Origin: JAAGZL01 sp964628835
GTDB taxonomy: Bacteria; Pseudomonadota; Gammaproteobacteria; Chromatiales; Chromatiaceae
NCBI GenBank assembly: GCA_964628835.1
Contig: CAZVME010000012.1
Location: 1-58,191 of the forward strand
DNA length: 58,191 nt
Direction: 5' to 3'
Below, piece after piece: positions 33,434-42,581 of this stretch. The notes below the pieces were generated by a model that was not told the origin of the DNA, made no database searches, and worked only from the letters and a program-made list of their open reading frames with translations. Every line of letters begins with the position of its first letter. Position 1 is the stretch's first letter. A program made the position numbers and the translations under genes.

Positions 33434-35727
33434 TAGAATCCGCCACCGAAGGTGAATTGGAAGCTCTCTGTTTCATCATCACTCTCGTCATTCAACGGCA
33501 GTGCCACGACAAATCCCAGCGCGCCCATGGGTGATAACCAGGTTAATGCGAGGCCAGTGGAATAACGCATCTCTCCAAAATCAAAGCCGTCATCATCTGT
33601 GTCATAGACATTACCGAAATCAAAAAATGCTCCCATGCGCACCGTATCTGGAGCCAGTCCGAATGGTTCAGGGAACAACACCTCAACGTTACCGATGAGC
33701 TTCATATTGCCGCCAAGAGGGTCACCCAGGCTATCGACTGGACCAAGACTGTAATCTTGGTAACCGCGGATGGACTTGGTGCCACCAGCAAAGTAGTTCT
33801 TAAAGAATGGCAGAGTGCTGGTATCTCCATAGGCGTCGCCATAGCCGATCTCTCCGTTCAAAGACAGGGTTAGAGACTCGGATATGGGGAAATAACGCCG
33901 GTGGGAATACTCCATCTTATAGTACTCCAAGTCACTACCTGGAAACGAAACTTCTGCCGACAGTCTCTGTTTTCCACCTCGGGTGGCGAATATAGCGGAG
34001 TCACGGGAGTCATGGCTCCAACTGACGCTCATAAGGAAGTCGGTAAAGTTGTCCCCATTATCGGTCTCGAACTCGAGAACCTCGTCTGAGGCACCATCGC
34101 CTGGTTCAAAGTCGGTATTAACCACTTTGAAATTAAACCTGACACGGTCAAACTCGTTCAGTGGGATACCGTAGTTTACCCCGGCACTGGCAACGTCTGT
34201 TTTGTATTTTGCCGTATCTACGTCTTCGAAGTCGGTCTGCTTGTACATCAGGTCAAAGCCGCGACTGATTCCATCCACCGTGTAGTAAGGGTTGGTATAT
34301 CCAACCTGGTAATGACGTGATGAACTGCTGTTATTGAAACCAAAACTGATCCGCTTGCCGGTACCCAGGAAGTTGTCCTGAGCAATACTGGAGTTAAACA
34401 GTATACCGTCTGATTTAGACCAGCCGATACCGGCCATGACGTTACCGGTCTGCTTCTCTTTCACCGTAATATTCACATCGACCTGATCGGTAGAACCAGG
34501 TACCGCCGGGGTCTGAACTGTGACCATATCGAAGTAACCCAGTCGACGCAGACGTTCCTTCGACAACCTGACCTGCTCCGATGAAAACCAGGCCGATTCC
34601 ATCTGTCGCATCTCGCGCCGCAATACCTCATCCCGGGTATTGCTGTTACCACGAAAGTTGACCTGTCTTACATACACCCGCTTGCCAGGGTCCACAAAGA
34701 AAGTGATGGAAACCTTACGGTTTTGCTTGTCTATCTCCGGGATGCTGTTGACGTTGGCAAAAGCATAACCGTTCTTACCCAACAGGTTGTTAATCCGCTC
34801 GGAGCTGCCCACCACATCTTTGCGGGAGAAGGTGTCTCCGCGACTCAGATGAACAAGCGGGAAGATCTGTTCTTTGGGAACAGCCATTCTACCTGCGAGT
34901 TTGATATCGCTTATGGTGAATACATCGCCTTCGGTAATGTTGATGGTTATGTAGATGTCGTTCTTGTCTGGGCTGATGGAGACCTGGGTTGAGTCCACCT
35001 TGAAGTTGATATAACCACGATCCAGGTAAAATGAGCGTAGCGTCTCCAGATCTGCAGATAGTTTCTGCCTGGAGTACTGATCATCCTTGGTGACTCGTGA
35101 CAAAATGGAACCGGTGCTCTGCTTGAACTGATCCAGCAGATCTTCCTCTTCGAAGGAGGTGTTGCCCACAATGTTGATGCGTTTAATTTTGGCGACGGCA
35201 CCCTCAGATATGGAAATATCCACAGCCACCCGGTTGCGCTCCAGCGGGGTCACCGTGGACTCGAGCTTTATGCCGTACTTGCCGTTACTGAAGTATTGGC
35301 GTCGCAATTCCCGTTCAATCTTGTCCAATACGGAGTTGTTGAATACGCGGCCTTCAGCCAGACCGATATCTTTAAGTCCGGCGAGTAGTCCTTCAGTTTC
35401 CATGGACTTGTTGCCGTCGATGTTAATCTTGGCGATTGCGGGACGCTCCTGCACAAACACGATCAGTACATCGACTTCCCGTTCCAGCCGCACATCCTTA
35501 AAAAAGCCTGTTTTATAGAGCTCTCTGATAATCGAGGAACTCTCTTCCGACTGGATACGCTCACCGATCTTGACCGGAATGTGATTGAAGACGGTACCTG
35601 CCGAGATTCGTTGTAATCCCTCGACACGGATATCTTTGATCACAAATGCCTCTGCCACAACCATGGCAGGAAGCGAGAGGATGGCCGTTATTATGAGCGT
35701 TATTACTTTTCTGTTTATTAGCGACAT
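33433..35727 (-). CDS. bamA: outer-membrane protein assembly factor BamA
   Basis: 764 residues. Signal peptide ending AEA, five POTRA domains (first FVIKDIRVEGLQRISAGTVFNHIPVKIGE-like, about residues 26-95; the rest to about 425), then a 16-stranded barrel ending in Phe (FTFGGGF), the outer-membrane signature. The conserved loop-6 motif is in IRGYQDYSLGP (RGY for RGF). Central insertase of the BAM complex. Length is close to E. coli BamA (810) but somewhat shorter. Confidence 0.97.
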   Translation of the reverse strand: MSLINRKVITLIITAILSLPAMVVAEAFVIKDIRVEGLQRISAGTVFNHIPVKIGERIQSEESSSIIRELYKTGFFKDVRLEREVDVLIVFVQERPAIAKINIDGNKSMETEGLLAGLKDIGLAEGRVFNNSVLDKIERELRRQYFSNGKYGIKLESTVTPLERNRVAVDISISEGAVAKIKRINIVGNTSFEEEDLLDQFKQSTGSILSRVTKDDQYSRQKLSADLETLRSFYLDRGYINFKVDSTQVSISPDKNDIYITINITEGDVFTISDIKLAGRMAVPKEQIFPLVHLSRGDTFSRKDVVGSSERINNLLGKNGYAFANVNSIPEIDKQNRKVSITFFVDPGKRVYVRQVNFRGNSNTRDEVLRREMRQMESAWFSSEQVRLSKERLRRLGYFDMVTVQTPAVPGSTDQVDVNITVKEKQTGNVMAGIGWSKSDGILFNSSIAQDNFLGTGKRISFGFNNSSSSRHYQVGYTNPYYTVDGISRGFDLMYKQTDFEDVDTAKYKTDVASAGVNYGIPLNEFDRVRFNFKVVNTDFEPGDGASDEVLEFETDNGDNFTDFLMSVSWSHDSRDSAIFATRGGKQRLSAEVSFPGSDLEYYKMEYSHRRYFPISESLTLSLNGEIGYGDAYGDTSTLPFFKNYFAGGTKSIRGYQDYSLGPVDSLGDPLGGNMKLIGNVEVLFPEPFGLAPDTVRMGAFFDFGNVYDTDDDGFDFGEMRYSTGLALTWLSPMGALGFVVALPLNDESDDETESFQFTFGGGF

Positions 35728-35831
35728 TTATTATAACTTCTCGTATTTTAAGGATTATTTAGTTCGAACCGGTCATACAGGCCGATGTGGTCTACCACCC
35801 TAAGCGTCATAGTATAATGGATCTTTACTGA

Positions 35832-37196
35832 CTATCCCAGCAACCTTGAAATATCAACATAAAAAGCCAGCCCCATCAATAGCAACAGGGCCATTAATCC
35901 CACTTTCTGCCCCAGCATCTGAGCCTGCTCTGAGGGCGGTGAACCCTTGATTCCCTCTATGAGGAAAAATAGCAGGTGACCACCATCCAGCACCGGAACC
36001 GGCAGTAGATTCAGCACCCCCAGACTGATGCTGACAATAGCCAGGAACTTAAGGAAATATACAGCGCCAATACTGGCCGACTTGCCAGCGGTCTGGGCAA
36101 TGGATATGGGACCGCCCAGATTATCGATGGACGCCTTGCCCGTAACCATCCTGCCAATCATGCGCACCATAAAGACCGACATATCCCAGGTCTTGACTAC
36201 CGATGCGCCAACGGCGGCAAATGGCCCCAGCTTCACCTCTGCCTGGTACTGATCAAACAGCCCTTCTGGCACACTCACTCCAGCGCCAATGCGGCCTATA
36301 ACCTCTTCTCCCTGCTTGCGCTTGCCAATCTGCAGCTGCATGGCCATGACCTGGCCGACCCGCTCCAAGGTTACATCTGCTATCTGATCAGGGTGTTTAC
36401 GCACATACTCCACAAAACCACCCCAGTCTGAAACCGGTTTACCCGCAATACTTAGAACCCGGTCACCACTCTGCAGCCCGGAGCGCTGCGCAGACTCCCC
36501 CAGCACCAACTCACCCACCACTGCCGGAAGGATCGGACGCCGCACCTTCAACCCCACGCTGCCGATGAAATCCATCTCCTCCATCACCCCCGCGAGCTGC
36601 CCCACCGGCAGTTGACGCTGAACCTCACTGCCTCTTGCATCCCGTATCCTGAGCACCACATCTTCACTTCCCGCCGACTCGGAAAGCAGGGCGTATACAA
36701 CAGACTCCCAGGTACCGGTATCCCTGCCAGCCACACCCAGAATCTCATCCTCGACCTGAAAACCGGCCTGGGCCGCAATAGAGGTCGGCACCACCTCGCC
36801 AATCACCGGACGGGTGCCCACATCTCCGCTGACAAACACCAGCCAGTAAGCAAAGATGGCAAATAGAAAGTTAAAAAAAGGACCGGCCGCAACCACCGCC
36901 GTACGTACCGCCAATGATTGCCGGTTAAACGACCTGGACAACTCCTCCTCGGCGACCTCTCCCTCCCGCTCATCCAGCATTTTCACGTAGCCGCCCAAAG
37001 GAATTGCCGCCACCACATACTCTGTGGCATCCGCCTTGCCGACCCGCCGCCACAGGGCAGGGCCAAAGCCGATGGAGAATCGCAACACCTTGATCCCAAG
37101 CCTGCGCGCCACCCAGAAGTGTCCAAACTCATGTACGGTGATCAGGATACCAAGTGCGGCGATGAACGATATAATGGTAAAAAGTAGAGAATTCAT
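35832..37196 (-). CDS. rseP: RIP metalloprotease RseP
   Basis: 454 residues. Zinc motif H22-E-F-G-H26 in the first membrane helix, two periplasmic PDZ domains (GFQVEDEILGVAGRD and GLQSGDRVLSIAGKPVSDWG), and the third-helix motif NLLPVPVLDGGHLLF with the zinc-binding Asp. Intramembrane protease that releases sigma-E from RseA in the envelope stress response. Its start overlaps the dxr stop by 4 bases (ATGA). Confidence 0.97.
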   Translation of the reverse strand: MNSLLFTIISFIAALGILITVHEFGHFWVARRLGIKVLRFSIGFGPALWRRVGKADATEYVVAAIPLGGYVKMLDEREGEVAEEELSRSFNRQSLAVRTAVVAAGPFFNFLFAIFAYWLVFVSGDVGTRPVIGEVVPTSIAAQAGFQVEDEILGVAGRDTGTWESVVYALLSESAGSEDVVLRIRDARGSEVQRQLPVGQLAGVMEEMDFIGSVGLKVRRPILPAVVGELVLGESAQRSGLQSGDRVLSIAGKPVSDWGGFVEYVRKHPDQIADVTLERVGQVMAMQLQIGKRKQGEEVIGRIGAGVSVPEGLFDQYQAEVKLGPFAAVGASVVKTWDMSVFMVRMIGRMVTGKASIDNLGGPISIAQTAGKSASIGAVYFLKFLAIVSISLGVLNLLPVPVLDGGHLLFFLIEGIKGSPPSEQAQMLGQKVGLMALLLLMGLAFYVDISRLLG

Positions 37197-38395
37197 GCTT
37201 CAGAGACACCTAAGGCTGGTTTTTTGTTCACTATTATCTGTTTTGCCACGGATCTCGCCTGCCGATCAATTTCCATAATCTGCTCCAGCTCCGAGGCCTC
37301 TGTTACCGGCATCTGCTCCATCACCGACGCTATAATCTCCGGAATTGCGGTAAAGGCGATCCGGGCGTTCAAAAATGACTCCACTGCCATCTCATTTGCG
37401 GCATTGAGTACCGCCGGGGCGCTACCACCCTCGCGAATAGCCCGATAGGCCAAGGCCAGGCACGGAAATCTCACCTCATCCGGTGGTTCAAAATCCAGCC
37501 TGGCTACAGAGAACAGGTCCAGTCCGGCGACCCCGGACTCAATCCGGTCCGGCCATGCCAGGGCATGGGCGATGGGGGTGCGCATATCAGGGTTTCCCAT
37601 CTGCGCCAGGGTGGAGCCATCTGTATACTCCACCAGGGAGTGAATCACGCTCTGGGGATGCAACACCACCTGTACATCAGCCGGGCTGGCATTGAACAGC
37701 AGACAGGCCTCAATCACCTCCAGACCCTTGTTCATCATGGTGGCGGAATCCACCGATATCTTGCGCCCCATATCCCAGTTGGGGTGGGCGCAGGCCTGCT
37801 CTGGGGTAACTCCCGCCAGTTGCTCAACCGGCATGGTGCGAAACGGCCCACCTGATGCGGTAAGTAGTATCCGTTTTACCCCGACATGTTGCAGACCCTG
37901 GGCAAAATCTGGGGGCAGACATTGGAAAACAGCATTGTGCTCACTGTCAATGGGCAGGATATGGGCGCCATTGCGCCGCGCCTCGTCCATAAACAGCCTG
38001 CCCGATATGACCAGGGCCTCCTTGTTCGCCAGCAACAGCCGTTTACCGGCCCGTGCCGCCGCGAGGGCTGGCAACAAACCAGCCGCACCCACAATGGCCG
38101 CCATTACATAATCTGCCTCTGGCAGTTGCGCCACAAACTCCAGCGCCTCGGGGCCAGTGAGAAGCTCGGTGTCAGGTGCAACATCTTTCAGCCTGATTTG
38201 TATCGAATCCACCGCGCCCTTATCTGTCAGAACAGCATAGTGTGGCTGAAATTCAGCGCACTGACTCAGCAGCTCATCGCTATTTTTATTGGCTGTAAGG
38301 GCGATTACCTTATAGTTATCAGGATGTATACGCAGTACATCCAGGGTGCTTTTTCCGATAGAACCGGTGGAACCAAGTATTGTTACACCAACCAC
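37193..38395 (-). CDS. dxr: 1-deoxy-D-xylulose-5-phosphate reductoisomerase
   Basis: 400 residues from a GTG two bases after cdsA. NADPH-binding opening VTILGSTGSIGKSTLDV, and catalytic motifs LLANKEALVISG, PIDSEHNAVFQCL and TASGGPF. Commits carbon to the methylerythritol-phosphate route to isoprenoids. Length equals the family norm (398 in E. coli). Confidence 0.97.
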   Translation of the reverse strand: MVGVTILGSTGSIGKSTLDVLRIHPDNYKVIALTANKNSDELLSQCAEFQPHYAVLTDKGAVDSIQIRLKDVAPDTELLTGPEALEFVAQLPEADYVMAAIVGAAGLLPALAAARAGKRLLLANKEALVISGRLFMDEARRNGAHILPIDSEHNAVFQCLPPDFAQGLQHVGVKRILLTASGGPFRTMPVEQLAGVTPEQACAHPNWDMGRKISVDSATMMNKGLEVIEACLLFNASPADVQVVLHPQSVIHSLVEYTDGSTLAQMGNPDMRTPIAHALAWPDRIESGVAGLDLFSVARLDFEPPDEVRFPCLALAYRAIREGGSAPAVLNAANEMAVESFLNARIAFTAIPEIIASVMEQMPVTEASELEQIMEIDRQARSVAKQIIVNKKPALGVSEA

Positions 38396-38397
38396 GG

Positions 38398-39231
38398 TTA
38401 TGTGCCTGTTGCGAACTGCAAGCCGAGTACAAAGACCGGGGCCGCCGCCGTCAAGCTGTCGATGCGATCCAACACGCCGCCGTGTCCCGGTAGTAGATTG
38501 CCACTATCTTTCATGGCTACCCGACGTTTTAACAGACTCTCAAACAGATCCCCCACCACCGACATCAACACCGTCAACACACACACCGGCACTAACAAAA
38601 GCGCGCCTTCCACATCACTTTGTATCCAAGCCAACACTGCTCCACAGATCAATGCGCCAGCCACGGCTCCGTACACCCCTTCCCAGGTCTTGCCAGGGCT
38701 GATCACCGGGGCCAGTTTGGTCTTGCCCCAACGCCTGCCGGCAAAATAGGCCCCGCTATCCGCCACCCATATCAGAATCATGAGAAACAGGACCGTCTGC
38801 GGACCATCTTCACCAGAGCTATGCAGCAGCACCAGGAATACCCACAAGGGAATAAGCACCACAAACCCCATTGCCGCCCGTAGCAAATCAGGACCAGGGG
38901 TAGCCGGTTCAATCTGTCGATATCGGGTCAGGGCAAAGGTAACACCGAACCACCAGAGGACAGAGATGTAGAGAAACCACTCCACAAGCCATGCCTGCGC
39001 CAGCAGTTCATGCACGCCCCACAAACTCAGGGACAGAATCAGGATAAAAAACAGCTTAGAGCTGAGACTAGAGATCCCAGACAGATTGGTCCACTCCCAT
39101 CCGCCCAGGAGTGTAATTAGGCCAAAACAGAGGGCCAGATAGGTGGTAGGTAGGAAGAGAACTGCGGCTATTACACCGGGAATCAGGATACCGGCTGTCA
39201 TAACTCGCTTGACCAGTGTGCTTGCACTCAC
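38398..39231 (-). CDS. cdsA: phosphatidate cytidylyltransferase
   Basis: 277 residues from a GTG, three bases after uppS. About eight membrane segments. The CDP-DAG synthase signature is present near the C-terminus: KRRVAMKDSGNLLPGHGGVLDRIDSL-type, with the conserved K-D, PGHGG and D-R-D acidic pair (about residues 213-238). Makes CDP-diacylglycerol for all phospholipids in the inner membrane. Confidence 0.96.
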   Translation of the reverse strand: MSASTLVKRVMTAGILIPGVIAAVLFLPTTYLALCFGLITLLGGWEWTNLSGISSLSSKLFFILILSLSLWGVHELLAQAWLVEWFLYISVLWWFGVTFALTRYRQIEPATPGPDLLRAAMGFVVLIPLWVFLVLLHSSGEDGPQTVLFLMILIWVADSGAYFAGRRWGKTKLAPVISPGKTWEGVYGAVAGALICGAVLAWIQSDVEGALLLVPVCVLTVLMSVVGDLFESLLKRRVAMKDSGNLLPGHGGVLDRIDSLTAAAPVFVLGLQFATGT

Positions 39232-39234
39232 GGG

Positions 39235-40011
39235 TCAGCCTGCTGTTTCTTTGCTGGACATCATCTGCTCACCAACCAATCCAAAACGTCTCTGCCTGGT
39301 GGCAAATGCAGCCAGAGCAGCATCAAACTCAGCTTCATGGAAATCAGGCCAGAGCACATCGGTGAAATAGAGTTCGGCATAGGCTGATTGCCACAGCAGA
39401 AAATTGCTTAGGCGCTGCTCTCCGCCAGTACGGATAAACAGGTCAGGGTCGATAAATTCAGAGAACGATAGCTCTGCTGAAATGTTTTCTTCGGTGATGG
39501 CATTGGGTTCAACGGAACCATCCTTTACCTGCTGCGCCAGCTTACACACTGCCTGAGTTATATCCCAGCGTCCGCCATAGTTGGCTGCAATCTGCAAAAT
39601 CAAACCACTATTTCCAGCGGTATCCGCCTCTGCTTTTGCCATACTAGCCTGGAGATCCTGGGGAAACCTGGAGCGGTCGCCAATAATATGAAGCCTGACA
39701 TTATTGCGTTGCAGACGTTTGATCTCTTGCTTCAGCGCCATCATGAAGAGATCCATCAGCAGACCGACCTCTTCCCGTGGACGCCGCCAGTTTTCACTAC
39801 TGAAGGCAAACAGGGTGAGAATTTTCACCTCGGCTTTGGCGGCCTGCTCAACCACCCTGCGCACCGACTTGACCCCTTCCTTGTGACCGGCATGCCGTTT
39901 CTGTCCATGTTGCTGCGCCCAGCGCCCATTACCATCCATGACGATGGCAATATGCTGCGGCGCCCTTACCACCGTTACAGCATTATTGGTTTCAGTCCCT
40001 GCTGTGGTCAC
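39235..40011 (-). CDS. uppS: undecaprenyl diphosphate synthase (cis-prenyltransferase)
   Basis: 258 residues from a GTG. Catalytic MDGNGRWAQ with D26, then FAFSSENWRRP, and the C-terminal IRTGGEQRLSNFLLWQSAYAE segment, all diagnostic. Makes the C55 lipid carrier for peptidoglycan and O-antigen. The N-terminus is about 10 residues longer than usual. Confidence 0.97.
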   Translation of the reverse strand: MTTAGTETNNAVTVVRAPQHIAIVMDGNGRWAQQHGQKRHAGHKEGVKSVRRVVEQAAKAEVKILTLFAFSSENWRRPREEVGLLMDLFMMALKQEIKRLQRNNVRLHIIGDRSRFPQDLQASMAKAEADTAGNSGLILQIAANYGGRWDITQAVCKLAQQVKDGSVEPNAITEENISAELSFSEFIDPDLFIRTGGEQRLSNFLLWQSAYAELYFTDVLWPDFHEAEFDAALAAFATRQRRFGLVGEQMMSSKETAG

Positions 40012-40024
40012 GACGATACCGTTG

Positions 40025-40582
40025 TCAAACTTCCATCAGATCAGCTTCTTTCTTCTCCAACAGCACATCTATATCCTTAATGTGCTGGTCAGTAAGCTTC
40101 TGCACCTGCTCCTCACCACGCCGCTCATCATCCTCTGACGCCATCTTCTCTTTCACCAGATCCTTGAGATGATGGTTTGCATCACGGCGGATATTGCGCA
40201 CTGCAATACGTGCATTCTCGGCTTCCTGGCGTACGATTTTGATCATATCCTTGCGTCGCTCCTCGGTGAGAGGAGGCAGTGGAACGCGGATTACATTACC
40301 AGCTGTATTTGGATTCAGCCCAAGATCGGAGTTCATGATCGCCTTCTCCACCGGTGCAACCATATTCTGCTCCCATGGGTTGATACTCAGGGTACGCGCG
40401 TCTTCAACATTGATGTTGGCCACCTGACTCAAGGGCACATCTGAACCGTAGTAAGAGACCATGATATGATCCAGCAGACTGGGATGCGCACGCCCGGTGC
40501 GCAACTTGGCCAGTTCCAGCACCAACGCCTCCACACTCTTACCCATGCGTACATTTGCATCTTTCTGGATTTCATCGATCAT
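40025..40582 (-). CDS. frr: ribosome recycling factor
   Basis: 185 residues, exactly the E. coli length, from the ATG at 40582 with GGAG 6 bases upstream; that site overlaps the last codons of pyrH, whose stop ends one base before this start. MIDEIQKDANVRMGKSVEAL, LRTGRAHPSLLD and the basic C-terminal helix are typical. Splits post-termination ribosomes with EF-G. Confidence 0.97.
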   Translation of the reverse strand: MIDEIQKDANVRMGKSVEALVLELAKLRTGRAHPSLLDHIMVSYYGSDVPLSQVANINVEDARTLSINPWEQNMVAPVEKAIMNSDLGLNPNTAGNVIRVPLPPLTEERRKDMIKIVRQEAENARIAVRNIRRDANHHLKDLVKEKMASEDDERRGEEQVQKLTDQHIKDIDVLLEKKEADLMEV

Positions 40583-40583
40583 A

Positions 40584-41306
40584 TTATTCTCCACTCTCAA
40601 CCAGGGAGCCTATCTCTTCCCCCTGCATCAGACGCATCATTGCGCCCTTATTGTTAATATTCATTACCTGTAGCGGCATCTGGTGGTCACGACACAGCAT
40701 AACGGCCGTGGCATCCATCACCTTAAGCCCTTCTCTGATAGCGCGATCGTAGCTGAGACGCGGATAGAACTCTGCGTCTGGATTGGTAACCGGATCCTTG
40801 GAGTAGATGCCATCCACCTTGGTGGCCTTGATCAGCAACTGCGCACCAATCTCGATAGCGCGCAGGCTGGCTGCTGTGTCTGTAGTAAATAAGGGACTGC
40901 CGGTACCGGCGCTGAAGATAACCACCTCTCCCTGCTCCAGTGACTCCACCGCCCGATCCCGTAGATAGGAATCACACACCTGTTCTATGGCCAGGGCTGA
41001 CATAACCCTGGAGTTGACTCCGGCCTTTTGCAAGGCATCTTTCATTGCCAGACCATTCATTACCGTGGCCAGCATACCCATATGATCTGCAGTTACCCGG
41101 TCAATACCACCCTTGGCCAGACCAGCTCCGCGGAAGATATTTCCACCACCGATGACCAGACCAATCTGCGCACCTGCCTGGGACAGGTCTCTAATCTCTC
41201 CTGCAACCCGGGCTATAACATCCGGGTCAATACCAAAATCACCGTTACCCATCAGTGCCTCACCGCTGAGCTTGAGCACTATTCGTTTGCAGATCAATTC
41301 AGGCAT
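40584..41306 (-). CDS. pyrH: uridylate kinase
   Basis: 240 residues from the ATG at 41306, matching the family start (MPELICKRIVLKLSGEALMG). A longer in-frame start 84 bases upstream would run into the adjacent hairpin element and is rejected. Amino-acid-kinase fold: GLVIGGGNIFRG, SAGTGSPLFTTDTAA and KATKVDGIYSKDP. Phosphorylates UMP to UDP. The element at 41361-41521 separates it from tsf. Confidence 0.97.
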   Translation of the reverse strand: MPELICKRIVLKLSGEALMGNGDFGIDPDVIARVAGEIRDLSQAGAQIGLVIGGGNIFRGAGLAKGGIDRVTADHMGMLATVMNGLAMKDALQKAGVNSRVMSALAIEQVCDSYLRDRAVESLEQGEVVIFSAGTGSPLFTTDTAASLRAIEIGAQLLIKATKVDGIYSKDPVTNPDAEFYPRLSYDRAIREGLKVMDATAVMLCRDHQMPLQVMNINNKGAMMRLMQGEEIGSLVESGE

Positions 41307-41360
41307 CGCACCACCAGGTAAGTAAATGTTATGCAACCACGACCCAAACAAACTGGGAGA

Positions 41361-41521
41361 CTTAAAGAAGCTCTGATTAAAGCCATCCATGGCTTTATCA
41401 GAGCACGTAAGTGGAAAATGCGATTTTCCACTTCCTTCATTTTCAATGGCTTATAGCCATTAAAAATGGCAGCACATCCATGTGCTGCTGGAACCTATGA
41501 ATAAACCAAAGGTCCCTTAAG
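41361..41521. repeat. MITE-like element with terminal inverted repeats and four consecutive hairpins
   Basis: 161 bases between tsf and pyrH. The ends CTTAAAGAAGCTCTGATTAA and the complement of the right end (CTTAAGGGACCTTTGGTTTA) match at about 14 of 20 positions. Inside are four hairpins: GCTCTGAT.AAAGCCAT pairing across 41370-41404; GTGGAAAAT-GCG-ATTTTCCAC at 41411-41431 (perfect); AATGGC-TTATA-GCCATT at 41445-41461; and GCAGCACAT-CC-ATGTGCTGC at 41470-41489 (perfect). It has no coding capacity. It will be transcribed as part of the tsf-pyrH message. Confidence 0.7.
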
Positions 41522-41529
41522 ATTTACAT

Positions 41530-41555
41530 GCCGGCCTCCACACCGGGAGACCGGC
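41530..41555 (-). terminator. hairpin just downstream of tsf, possible weak terminator or processing site
   Basis: On the minus strand GCCGGTCTCC pairs with GGAGGCCGGC (9 of 10 plus a wobble) around a 6-base loop, 14 bases after the tsf stop. No T-run follows, so termination would be partial at most. Confidence 0.4.
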
Positions 41556-41569
41556 TGTCAGAACAGTGT

Positions 41570-42454
41570 CTAACCCTTTACCTGAGCCATAACCTCTTCG
41601 GCAAAGTTCTCCTGCTTCTTCTCAATACCCTCGCCCACTTCAAATCTCTTGAATGAGGTGACGCTAGCACTAGCATCTGCAAGCAGCTTCTCAATTACCA
41701 CATCTGGATCTTTGACAAAATTCTGTCCCATCAGGGTAATCTCGGACAGATACTTGCGTACCCGACCATCCACAATCTTGTCCACAATATTCTCCGGCTT
41801 GCCGCTATCCAGCGCCTGTGCCTTGAAGATCTCGCGCTCCTTACCCAGGATGTCGGCAGGAACGTCAGCCTCACCCACACAAACTGGATTAGAGGCAGCC
41901 ACATGCATGGCTAGATCTCTACCCAAGCTGTCATCACCGCCATTGAGTTCCACTACCACACCGATGCGCACACCGTGCTGATAGCTTGCCAGGATGCCTT
42001 CTTCAGTCTGAAAACGCTGAAAACGACGCACGTTCATGTTCTCACCGATTTTGGCAATCAGGGCTTCACGTGCGGTATTAACAGTAGTCTCTTCACCCTG
42101 GTGTAGTGGTGTTTCCATCAGGGCTTCAACATCGGCGGCATCTGTATTCAACACACACCCTGCAACCGCATCCACGAATGAGGTAAAGTTCTCATCCTTC
42201 GCCACGAAGTCGGTCTCGCAGTTCACTTCTACCATAACTGCACGTTTTTTATCGTCGCTGTACTTGATGGCTACGATTCCATCAGCAGCGGTGCGTCCGG
42301 CCTTTTTGGCCGCAGTGGCCTGACCTGATTTGCGCATCATTTCGATCGCAGCTTCAATATCACCACCGGTCTCAACCAGTGCTTTTTTGCATTCCATCAT
42401 GCCGGAACCGGTGCGCTCACGCAGTTCCTTTACCAGAGAGGCTGTAATGGCCAT
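41570..42454 (-). CDS. tsf: elongation factor Ts
   Basis: 294 residues from the ATG at 42454, with GAGGAAA upstream, giving MAITASLVKELRERTGSGMMECKKAL; the longer frame upstream is not used. Contains the TDFVAKDENF signature and two core subdomains. Exchanges GDP for GTP on EF-Tu. Length is near E. coli Tsf (283). Confidence 0.97.
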   Translation of the reverse strand: MAITASLVKELRERTGSGMMECKKALVETGGDIEAAIEMMRKSGQATAAKKAGRTAADGIVAIKYSDDKKRAVMVEVNCETDFVAKDENFTSFVDAVAGCVLNTDAADVEALMETPLHQGEETTVNTAREALIAKIGENMNVRRFQRFQTEEGILASYQHGVRIGVVVELNGGDDSLGRDLAMHVAASNPVCVGEADVPADILGKEREIFKAQALDSGKPENIVDKIVDGRVRKYLSEITLMGQNFVKDPDVVIEKLLADASASVTSFKRFEVGEGIEKKQENFAEEVMAQVKG

Positions 42455-42496
42455 GGTATTATTTTCCTCATTGTAATAAGGGTACATGTGGATAAT

Positions 42497-42525
42497 CCCG
42501 GGCAGCATGATCTATGCTGCCCGGG
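42497..42525. terminator. rpsB-tsf intergenic hairpin
   Basis: Perfect 12-bp stem CCCGGGCAGCAT / ATGCTGCCCGGG with loop GATCT, in the 127-base gap between rpsB and tsf. No T-run on the minus strand. Likely a partial terminator or RNA-processing structure that sets the rpsB:tsf ratio (inference). Confidence 0.5.
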
Positions 42526-42581
42526 TAATATCCGTCTTCCAGTGTTAGAGAGCTAGATCGAAATCCGCCTTCCAGTGGGAA

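Noticed and set aside
35728..35790. Sigma-E promoter upstream of bamA
   Set aside because: GAACT is present, but no TCTGA-like -10 lies at 15-17 bases.
41307..41390. Upstream start for pyrH
   Set aside because: It begins inside the first hairpin of the MITE-like element and the added residues match no uridylate kinase.
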